Assembly: GCA_944326495.1 (NCBI GenBank)
Contig: CALVEE010000077.1
Span: forward strand, 1 to 14,106
From: Candidatus Gastranaerophilales bacterium
GTDB lineage: Bacteria; Cyanobacteriota; Vampirovibrionia; Gastranaerophilales; Gastranaerophilaceae
Direction: 5' to 3'
DNA: 14,106 nt
Shown in pieces: positions 7,082 to 12,542 of this stretch. The first letter of the stretch is position 1. Each line of letters starts with the position of its first letter. The position numbers and the translations under genes were made by a program. Under the pieces are notes generated by a model that saw only the letters and a program-made list of their open reading frames with translations, did not search any database and was not told the DNA's origin.

Positions 7082-7426
7082 ATGCTTCCAAGAGAAAACA
7101 GATTAAAAAAGCGAAGTGCATTTGCTGCTACATACAGGACGGGAAAATCTTTTCACAGAGACGGCATAACTTTATTCTGCGGACGCGTAAAGAAAGATGA
7201 TATTCCGACCAGAGTCGGGTTTGTAGTCAGCAAAAAAATACACAAAAGGGCGGTAAAAAGAAACAGAATAAAAAGGCTTATGCGTGAAAGCTACAGATTA
7301 ATCTTAAAAGAAACAAATTTTTCACCGCAATATATGTCACTTGTATTTACAGCTTCAACGAAATTACTGGATAAAAATTTTTCTCAGGTAGATAGTGCAA
7401 TAAAGAAGCTGGTGTCATTAATATGA
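7082..7426 (+). CDS. rnpA: Ribonuclease P protein component
   Basis: RnpA is the protein cofactor of RNase P; it binds the catalytic RNA and helps cleave the 5' leader from tRNA precursors. The 114-residue product opens with MLPRENRLKKRSAF, typical of the family. It carries the RNR signature in KRAVKRNRIKRLMRESYR (about 57-74) and is strongly basic, with normal length. The GGGGG run that could serve as ribosome site ends 12 nt before the ATG, which is far, and it lies inside the spacer of the best promoter match. The transcript may therefore begin at or near the ATG. rpmH, which normally lies directly upstream, is not in the 104-bp gap. The next gene overlaps by ATGA, and it is not yidD. Confidence 0.93.
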   Translation: MLPRENRLKKRSAFAATYRTGKSFHRDGITLFCGRVKKDDIPTRVGFVVSKKIHKRAVKRNRIKRLMRESYRLILKETNFSPQYMSLVFTASTKLLDKNFSQVDSAIKKLVSLI

Positions 7427-7977
7427 TAGACGGAATAATCACTCCCAAAATCCGTGATATAGATTATCTTGCGCCTGCGGCGCCTTATCCGGTAATTCCA
7501 TCCGGAGTTACCGTACATCAGAGTACACTCTACCGCTATGCAATTCCCACAGATGAACAGCCGACACTTACTATACTTGATTACATACCGGACTACAACG
7601 GGAATTTTATAAAACCCGGACACTATGAACTTGCGCTTTCTGATGACAGAGAATTTTTATATTTGATTGAATCAAAAGATCTTGTTGCTGTTATTCCCGT
7701 ATTTAAGCTTGCTGAAAACGAAAAGGAACTCGCAAAATATTATAAGGACAAAAAAGAATTAACAAAAGATGAGAAAGCTGAATTAAGAAAAAAGAAACGC
7801 AAAGAAAAATTCCAAAAAATAATAGATGCAAAATATGCTAAAACCGGTGCAACTCCGCCTAAAGAATATGAACATATGGAAGCTTCGATTGAATATATAA
7901 AAGACGGTGGATACTACTTAATAATGTATGAAAAAGGTTTTATACGCGCATGGGGCGCTATAAAAATTAAACAATAG
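7423..7977 (+). CDS. Hypothetical protein coupled to rnpA
   Basis: No family is recognised in this 184-residue protein. The first 90 or so residues look beta-rich (YPVIPSGVTVHQSTLYRYAI, LTILDYIPDYNG). A very basic helical segment follows (about 108-135: YKDKKELTKDEKAELRKKKR), and the C-terminal part returns to strands (YIKDGGYYLIMYEKGFIRAW). There is no signal peptide or membrane helix. The start ATG overlaps the rnpA stop as ATGA and has no clear ribosome site, so translational coupling is likely. The basic segment could contact RNA, but that rests only on charge and neighbourhood. It occupies the place where yidD is usually found, with no resemblance to YidD. Confidence 0.8.
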   Translation: MIDGIITPKIRDIDYLAPAAPYPVIPSGVTVHQSTLYRYAIPTDEQPTLTILDYIPDYNGNFIKPGHYELALSDDREFLYLIESKDLVAVIPVFKLAENEKELAKYYKDKKELTKDEKAELRKKKRKEKFQKIIDAKYAKTGATPPKEYEHMEASIEYIKDGGYYLIMYEKGFIRAWGAIKIKQ

Positions 7978-7979
7978 GC

Positions 7980-8008
7980 TTGTTTAAACTACCGATTTTT
8001 AATATAAT
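7980..8008 (+). promoter_or_regulatory. Predicted promoter for the MCE gene, possibly giving a leaderless mRNA
   Basis: TTGTTT (7980-7985), a 17-nt spacer and a consensus TATAAT (8003-8008) predict a transcription start at about 8015. The ATG is at 8018, leaving at most a few nucleotides of leader. No purine-rich ribosome site precedes the ATG. The palindrome GTTTAAAC (7982-7989) overlaps the -35 element. Confidence 0.6.
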
Positions 8009-8017
8009 TATACTAAT

Positions 8018-8671
8018 ATGACGGGGATTAAAAAGGACAGAAATACAATTTACGTAACTCACAGCGCCGAGCTTCTTGTCTGGCTGGTTATATTGTTAAT
8101 CATTATCTCTTTATCAACTGTTTTTTATATAAAAAAGCAAAAAGATGCAAATGATTATAACATATATATGCAGGATGTTGACGGCTTAATAGTCGGCTCT
8201 CCCGTAAGAATGATGGGGATAGAGGTCGGACATGTAACCAAAATTAAGCCGACAAACGAAGAAGTTTATATAAAATTCATAATTACGGATAAAAATATTA
8301 CAATACCGCAGGGTACAAAAGCTACAGTAGAGTTTAGCGGAATGGCAGGCTCAAAGTCTTTAGAGCTTTACCTGCCGGATAATAATGATTATATAGATAA
8401 GACGACACCTATATTAACAGTTGATCCTCCAAAGCGTCTGCACGATGCTCTCGGACTTTTAAACGATATGTTTGATAAATTAAATGCAATTATATACACA
8501 AGCTCATCCTTCGGGAAAAAAATTAAATTTCTTGATATCCCCAAAACACATGGAGATGAGGATATTGAAGGATTTTTGAATTATTCTAATAAATTATTAG
8601 ATGATGCAAATAAAAGAGCAGAAGATTTTGGCAGGAAGATAAATGGAGCGGAGAAAAAAGGAAAATCGTAA
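8018..8671 (+). CDS. MCE (MlaD-like) domain membrane-anchored protein
   Basis: MCE proteins carry lipids between the inner and outer membranes as the substrate-binding part of ABC systems such as Mla. This 217-residue product has one N-terminal transmembrane helix (about 19-37, LLVWLVILLIIISLSTVFY). A single MCE domain follows (about 44-121), with the conserved run DVDGLIVGSPVRMMGIEVG and later FSGMAGSKSLELYLP. A low-complexity, mostly helical tail follows (about 140-217). The layout is N-in with the domain in the periplasm. Usual partners (permease MlaE, ATPase MlaF) are not in the window. Its start lacks a ribosome site but sits just after a strong -10 element. Its last 29 nt overlap the start of upp. 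Confidence 0.88.
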   Translation: MTGIKKDRNTIYVTHSAELLVWLVILLIIISLSTVFYIKKQKDANDYNIYMQDVDGLIVGSPVRMMGIEVGHVTKIKPTNEEVYIKFIITDKNITIPQGTKATVEFSGMAGSKSLELYLPDNNDYIDKTTPILTVDPPKRLHDALGLLNDMFDKLNAIIYTSSSFGKKIKFLDIPKTHGDEDIEGFLNYSNKLLDDANKRAEDFGRKINGAEKKGKS

Positions 8672-9308
8672 TCTGAAAATTATTTCAAACCCTATTGTAA
8701 ACCAAAGCTTATGTACAATGCGCGATAAAAACACTGATACGCAGGGAGTAAGGCTTGCTGCAAGAAAATTAACCAGAATATTGCTTTATGAAGCGACAAA
8801 AAATCTTCCGCAAAAAGAAATTGAAATAGAAACTCCGGTTGCAAAATGTAAAGAACAGACAATCGATGATGAAATTTCAATCATAATTTCCCCAATTCTT
8901 CGAGCCGGCTTAATTTTCACGGACGAAGCTGTTGACATTCTTCCGCAGGCAGCAATAAGGCATATCGGAATGTACAGAGATGAAAAGACTCTAAAACCGG
9001 TCTGGTATTATAATAAAGTTCCAATGCCTGTCGATAACCCGAAAAAATATTATGTTTATATAACAGACCCGATGCTTGCAACAGGCAACTCTTTATGTGA
9101 AGCCATAAAACTTTATGTAGAAAAAGGAATTCCTGAAACAAATATCTGCTGCGTATGTATGATTTCAGCACCGGAAGGAATTGAGGCAGTATTCAGCAAA
9201 TTTCCGGATATAACTCTTATTGTTGCAGCTGTTGACAAAGGCTTAAATGAACGCGGATACATTATTCCCGGAATGGGAGATGCCGGAGACAGAATTTTTA
9301 ATACATAA
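8643..9308 (+). CDS. upp: Uracil phosphoribosyltransferase
   Basis: This enzyme makes UMP from uracil and PRPP in pyrimidine salvage. The 221-residue product contains ISPILRAGLIF (about 82-92), the PRPP-binding signature YITDPMLATGNS (139-150) and the C-terminal uracil-binding segment RGYIIPGMGDAGDRIF (204-219). It is slightly longer than the usual 208 or so because of a basic start, MERRKKENRN. The ATG at 8643 has AGGAAG (8633-8638) four nt upstream and overlaps the end of the MCE gene by 29 nt. The next in-frame Met lies inside the conserved region, so the start must be here or at a rare codon nearby. Transcription probably comes from the promoter at 7980-8008. Confidence 0.95.
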   Translation: MERRKKENRNLKIISNPIVNQSLCTMRDKNTDTQGVRLAARKLTRILLYEATKNLPQKEIEIETPVAKCKEQTIDDEISIIISPILRAGLIFTDEAVDILPQAAIRHIGMYRDEKTLKPVWYYNKVPMPVDNPKKYYVYITDPMLATGNSLCEAIKLYVEKGIPETNICCVCMISAPEGIEAVFSKFPDITLIVAAVDKGLNERGYIIPGMGDAGDRIFNT

Positions 9309-9349
9309 AACTTTACATTTTCTTTTGCGATTGGAAAATACATTAGAGC

Positions 9350-9379
9350 TTTTTTTTTAAATAGTATTATTATATAAAT
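9350..9379 (+). promoter_or_regulatory. T-tract after upp and -10-like element directly before the LuxR-type gene
   Basis: A run of nine T (9350-9358) follows only a weak AT-rich 6-bp stem (9317-9322 with 9334-9339), so termination of upp here is doubtful. TATTAT (9365-9370) lies nine nt before the ATG at 9380, with no ribosome binding site between. If it is the -10 element, the mRNA would start almost at the ATG. No good -35 is visible. Confidence 0.3.
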
Positions 9380-9604
9380 ATGAGCAATGATATAAAAACA
9401 AAAGCACTAACGCAAAGAGAAAAAGAAGTACTGGATTTGCTAATAAAAGGCTTTAGTAACCATAAAATTGCTAAACAGCTTATTATATCAGTACATACAG
9501 TTAAAGCGCATATTGAGAGCATTTATAGAAAATTTGGAGTTCACAATAAGGTTCAGGCAGCAATATATGCTGTTTATCATCATATTACAGATATTGAATT
9601 CTAA
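9380..9604 (+). CDS. Stand-alone LuxR-type HTH transcriptional regulator
   Basis: The whole 74-residue protein is one LuxR-type DNA-binding domain. LTQREKEVLDLLIKGFSNHK (10-29) is the GerE-like opening, and IAKQLIISVHTVKAHIESIY (30-49) holds the recognition helix. RKFGVHNKVQAAIYA completes the four-helix fold. There is no receiver or sensor domain upstream and the 5' side is non-coding, so it is not a truncated response regulator by frameshift within reach. It has the same length as Bacillus GerE, which also works as a single domain. The start lacks a ribosome site. Its stop overlaps the stop of the convergent LOG gene by 4 nt. Targets and signal are unknown. Confidence 0.88.
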   Translation: MSNDIKTKALTQREKEVLDLLIKGFSNHKIAKQLIISVHTVKAHIESIYRKFGVHNKVQAAIYAVYHHITDIEF

Positions 9605-10179
9605 AATTTCCCTGCAAATTTGATTTCAAGAGGATTGTAAGATTGGATATAGTTAACAGCATCCTGCGGGGAGCCGGCTATGTAATATAATTCTCTCGTA
9701 TTTTCCTTTGCAAAATTCAAATTCATGATATCTTCAAAGAAATTTATGAGATTATCATAAAATCCGCAGGTATTCAAAAGTATAATGGGCTTTTGATTGT
9801 ACCCTAACTGTTTCTGCACAATCATTTCGGAAATTTCTTCTAAAGTTCCAAACCCGCCTGCAAGAGCGATTACAGCATCAGAAATCTCATCCATTTTAGC
9901 TTTTCTCTCCCTCATGCCGGAAGTCAGAATAAATTCGTCGCAATCTTCGGGGTTTCCGACACCATAATCTCTAAGTTTTTCAGGCATAACACCGCTGATT
10001 TTACCGCCGTTAGCTTTAACGGCTGACGCGCAGGCATACATTAACCCGAGCCGGCTTCCGCCGTATACGATATTCATTCCGGCTCTTCCCAGTAGCATAC
10101 CTAATTCAGAGGCGTCATTATAAAAATAATCTTTTAGATTATTTGAAGAAGATGCAAACACGCAGACATTCTTTATCAT
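9601..10179 (-). CDS. LOG-family (TIGR00730-type) nucleotide phosphoribohydrolase
   Basis: LOG-family enzymes hydrolyse the N-glycosidic bond of nucleoside 5'-monophosphates to give a free base and ribose 5-phosphate; some act on cytokinin nucleotides. The 192-residue product shows the Rossmann-like opening KNVCVFASSS, YGGSRLGLM (39-47), the MRERK motif (89-93) and AGGFGTLEE (107-115). The last corresponds to the signature PGGxGTxxE with Ala in place of Pro; the Gly, Thr and Glu residues are kept. Length is typical. It is the last gene of the minus-strand operon. Its ATG overlaps the prepilin gene stop as ATGA and has a strong AGGAGG (10194-10189) inside that gene. A lysine decarboxylase label, often seen for this family, would be wrong. 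Confidence 0.85.
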   Translation of the reverse strand: MIKNVCVFASSSNNLKDYFYNDASELGMLLGRAGMNIVYGGSRLGLMYACASAVKANGGKISGVMPEKLRDYGVGNPEDCDEFILTSGMRERKAKMDEISDAVIALAGGFGTLEEISEMIVQKQLGYNQKPIILLNTCGFYDNLINFFEDIMNLNFAKENTRELYYIAGSPQDAVNYIQSYNPLEIKFAGKF

Positions 10180-10751
10180 TCAAAACTGCCTCCTATAAGG
10201 TAGTAGTTTGAACAGCACAGCCCTGTACCATCTTTTGAACATTCCTGCCTTTGTATATTGACAGACTCATTTTTGCAAAACGGCTCAAATCTATCTGAAT
10301 ATATATTTAATCCGAAAACATCCTTGCCCCAGACATTAGGTTTAGCCGCTCCATTAACATCATACATAAGAAGCCCCTGCAAGTCGCCTTGAGGCCTGTC
10401 AAAAAATTTAACAGAAAGAACTGCATTATTTGTAGTGGTTTTGTAATCACTGAACCTGTAAGTGCTGTTTGGGAAAGTTCCGTTTAAAAAAGTTATCTTA
10501 TAAGGTTTTGCATCCCCTGTTATCTCGTCTTGCAGAACAAAATTAAACTTATCTTTAAAATCTGAAGCATCGGCATTTTCAGTATTTACTGAATAGAAAA
10601 TATTTGAAAAATCTGTCTGCACATTTCTCCATCTCGAAATATTTTTTGCCTGTGCTGTATCATCTAATGATAATGGCGCAACAAGAAAAGCAACTATCAA
10701 AAATATTACAAACAAAATAGATACTTCAATTATCGTAAACGCTTTTTTCAT
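10176..10751 (-). CDS. Type IV pilin-like (prepilin) protein
   Basis: The 191-residue protein starts MKKAFTIIEVSILFVIFLIV, a class III prepilin signal: a short basic leader, cleavage expected between Ala4 and Phe5, Glu at mature position 5, and a hydrophobic helix to about residue 27. Ala rather than Gly at -1 is accepted by prepilin peptidases. The rest is a polar, extracytoplasmic domain, with four cysteines near the C-terminus (FC, EC, LCC) that could form disulfides. It may be a minor pilin or a pseudopilin of a secretion system; no other pilus genes are in the window. The ribosome site is weak (GAGAG). The gene lies 19 nt after the PHP gene and overlaps the LOG gene by 4 nt, an unusual place for a pilin. 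Confidence 0.82.
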   Translation of the reverse strand: MKKAFTIIEVSILFVIFLIVAFLVAPLSLDDTAQAKNISRWRNVQTDFSNIFYSVNTENADASDFKDKFNFVLQDEITGDAKPYKITFLNGTFPNSTYRFSDYKTTTNNAVLSVKFFDRPQGDLQGLLMYDVNGAAKPNVWGKDVFGLNIYSDRFEPFCKNESVNIQRQECSKDGTGLCCSNYYLIGGSFE

Positions 10752-10770
10752 AATACTCTCTTTCTCTCTG

Positions 10771-11622
10771 CTACAATGCCATATCTAAATGTTTTTTCTC
10801 ATTTATTAAACTCTCATAAATCCATTCCGGCACAAAATTTTTCCCGAGAATAATCTGCCCGTTCATAATATTCGGCGCATGGAAATCCGAACCGCCGGTT
10901 ACTATTAAGCCGAGATTTTCTGCCATTGATGAAAAATATTCAACAATAGCCGGAGAATGTTTTCTATGGTATGCTTCAATCCCCCTTAAACCGCAATTCA
11001 TAAGCTCTTTAATAAGCTTTTCTGCAATATCGATATCATAAGGATGAGCAATTACAGGCACACCGCCAGAGTCGTAAATTACTTCCACCGCATCAAACGG
11101 CGATACGGTTTTTCTCTCGACATATACAGGCGAAGCCCTGTGGATATATTTACTATACGCTTCCATAACGTTACTCGTACCGCCTGCATTTGTAATTGCT
11201 TTTGCAATATGCGGTCTGCCTATACTTCCGCCTTCTGCAACCATATTTTTCACATCTTCAAAAGCGATTTTTATCCCCTCTTTCTTTGCAAGAAGGTGCA
11301 AAATTTCTTTGGTCTGCTTAATACGTGCCTGCTGCTGGATTTTAAGCATATTCTTAAAATCACTTTTTGTAACATCAGGGAAATAGCCCAAAATATGTAC
11401 TTCATAATCCTTATAAAGCGTATTGACTTCTATTCCCGGTATAATCTTAAAATTAACTTCTTTAGTTTTTAAATAATCAACCGCAACATCATAAGACAGT
11501 ACGTTATCGTGGTCTGTAAGTGAAATAACCTGCAATCCCGCTTCTAACGCCAAATCAACAATTTTTTCCGGAGAAAAAACGCCGTCAGAATAATAGGTAT
11601 GAATATGAAAATCCCCTTTCAT
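10771..11622 (-). CDS. PHP-domain phosphoesterase (TrpH/YciV/RNase AM-like)
   Basis: This 283-residue PHP protein resembles the group that includes 3',5'-nucleotide bisphosphate phosphatase and E. coli YciV (RNase AM), which removes nucleotides from RNA 5' ends. The metal ligands are in order: HIH (6-8), D13, TDHD (36-39), E65, H76, H138 in GRPH, H193 in IAHP, and D246/H248 in GSDFH. The length and the insert between GIEV and IAHP fit that group rather than histidinol phosphatase or DNA polymerase subunits. GAGGAGG (11635-11629) six nt upstream is the best ribosome site in the operon. It sits 15 nt after the ymdB-type gene, in a cluster with RNase Y. A role in clearing pAp or short RNA ends is inferred from family and neighbours. 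Confidence 0.87.
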   Translation of the reverse strand: MKGDFHIHTYYSDGVFSPEKIVDLALEAGLQVISLTDHDNVLSYDVAVDYLKTKEVNFKIIPGIEVNTLYKDYEVHILGYFPDVTKSDFKNMLKIQQQARIKQTKEILHLLAKKEGIKIAFEDVKNMVAEGGSIGRPHIAKAITNAGGTSNVMEAYSKYIHRASPVYVERKTVSPFDAVEVIYDSGGVPVIAHPYDIDIAEKLIKELMNCGLRGIEAYHRKHSPAIVEYFSSMAENLGLIVTGGSDFHAPNIMNGQIILGKNFVPEWIYESLINEKKHLDMAL

Positions 11623-11637
11623 CCCGCGCCTCCTCTA

Positions 11638-12489
11638 TCACCCGTCGTCTTCAACGCTGGCCTCGCTTTCATTTTTACTGTTATCTACTATTAAATTAAT
11701 TCTTTTTATCTGTGTTGCTGCTCTCCTATCAATAAGAACTTCAACACCATTAATCTGCGCTATAGGTGATTCTGCAATTTCATACCTCTCCGGAAGGCTT
11801 GTAGAAAGACGTCTCATAGAAGTCATATAATCCATTCCGATTACGCTGTCTTCCACTCCGCAAAAACCGGCGTCAGTTATATATGCCATACCTCTGTAAA
11901 TCTTCTCGTCAGAGGTTTGTACATGTGTGTGAGTTCCGAAAAATGCTTTTATCAGCGCATTATCTTCATTATTAAACTCTTTTGCCAGATATTTTGAAAA
12001 ACAAATCTTTTCAGCAGTAGCTTCTGCATGAAAATCTATTATAATACTTTTAACGCCTTCTCCTTCAAGCTTTTTAATTTCATCCGATACGACCTGCCAT
12101 GGAGAGTCAATCGGCGGCATAAACACGCGCCCGAGAGCATTAATAACGGCGACTTTTTCTCCTTTAACCTCGAAAACTCTTACCCCTTTACCCTTGGTTC
12201 CCTCCGGATAATTAATAGGTCTTACAAGATTTTCAGCCGTTTCTATATATTCGTGGATATCTTTTTTATCCCAAATATGATTGCCCGATGTAAAACAATT
12301 AATACCAGCAGTACAAAGCTCTTCATAGTTTTTTTTCGTAAGCCCGAACCCGTGTGATGCGTTTTCAATATTAGCTATAACAAAATCCGCTTTATGTACG
12401 GCAAGGTAATTCTTAACCGCAGTTCTGCCGGCTCTTCCCGTTATATCGCCAAAAAATAAAATTTTTATAATATCAGAATTACCACTCAT
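11638..12489 (-). CDS. ymdB: YmdB-type metallophosphoesterase (TIGR00282 family)
   Basis: Bacillus YmdB is a dinuclear metal phosphodiesterase active on 2',3'-cyclic nucleotides and involved in lifestyle decisions; its gene lies beside rny there as here. The 283-residue product keeps the metal and catalytic residues: D15 in FFGDITG, E42-N43 in IENASHG, N70-H71 in TSGNHIWD, H154 in DFHAEATAEK, and H187/H189 in GTHTHVQTSDE. It has about eight extra N-terminal residues (MSGNSDII) and an acidic tail of about 15. The ATG at 12489 has no ribosome site of its own. It overlaps the stop of a 13-codon leader frame and lies just after a hairpin that includes an SD sequence. No in-frame extension is possible because of a TAA seven to nine nt upstream. 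Confidence 0.9.
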   Translation of the reverse strand: MSGNSDIIKILFFGDITGRAGRTAVKNYLAVHKADFVIANIENASHGFGLTKKNYEELCTAGINCFTSGNHIWDKKDIHEYIETAENLVRPINYPEGTKGKGVRVFEVKGEKVAVINALGRVFMPPIDSPWQVVSDEIKKLEGEGVKSIIIDFHAEATAEKICFSKYLAKEFNNEDNALIKAFFGTHTHVQTSDEKIYRGMAYITDAGFCGVEDSVIGMDYMTSMRRLSTSLPERYEIAESPIAQINGVEVLIDRRAATQIKRINLIVDNSKNESEASVEDDG

Positions 12490-12527
12490 AATTTTTTATA
12501 TAAAGGAGAAATGTTAGATAAAAACAT
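12486..12527 (-). CDS. Putative 13-codon leader peptide before ymdB
   Basis: ATG at 12527-12525 opens a short frame, MFLSNISPLYKKL, that ends in TGA (12488-12486). This stop overlaps the ymdB start as ATGA, the same arrangement used by real gene pairs in this window. AAGGTG lies nine nt upstream of the leader ATG; a better AAAGGAG lies only two nt from it. The frame runs through the right-hand half of the hairpin. ymdB has no ribosome site, so translation of this frame could deliver ribosomes to it. A frame this short can occur by chance. Confidence 0.35.
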   Translation of the reverse strand: MFLSNISPLYKKL

Positions 12528-12536
12528 TTCTCCTTT
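12502..12536 (-). promoter_or_regulatory. 14-bp hairpin between rny and ymdB that pairs an SD sequence
   Basis: The arms 12502-12515 and 12523-12536 are perfectly complementary with a 7-nt loop. In the minus-strand RNA, AAAGGAG of the 5' arm pairs with CUCCUUU of the 3' arm. After the hairpin comes UAUAUAAAAAAUU, not a U tract, so a standard terminator is unlikely. It could control translation of the leader and ymdB, or set the rny 3' end by processing or by blocking exonucleases. Confidence 0.55.
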
Positions 12537-12542
12537 CACCTT

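Noticed and set aside
9317..9358. Intrinsic terminator after upp
   Set aside because: The nine-T run is preceded by only a weak 6-bp AT-rich stem separated from it by about 10 nt, so it is not a standard terminator.
9601..10179. Lysine decarboxylase
   Set aside because: This is a legacy label for the LOG family; the motifs are those of nucleotide phosphoribohydrolases.
11044..11472. 142-codon plus-strand frame opposite the PHP gene
   Set aside because: It is antisense to a gene with all PHP metal motifs and has a Phe/Tyr/Cys-rich shadow-like composition.
12502..12536. Hairpin after rny as an intrinsic terminator
   Set aside because: In the minus-strand direction it is followed by A-rich sequence, not a U tract. 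The T-rich run is on the wrong side for rny.
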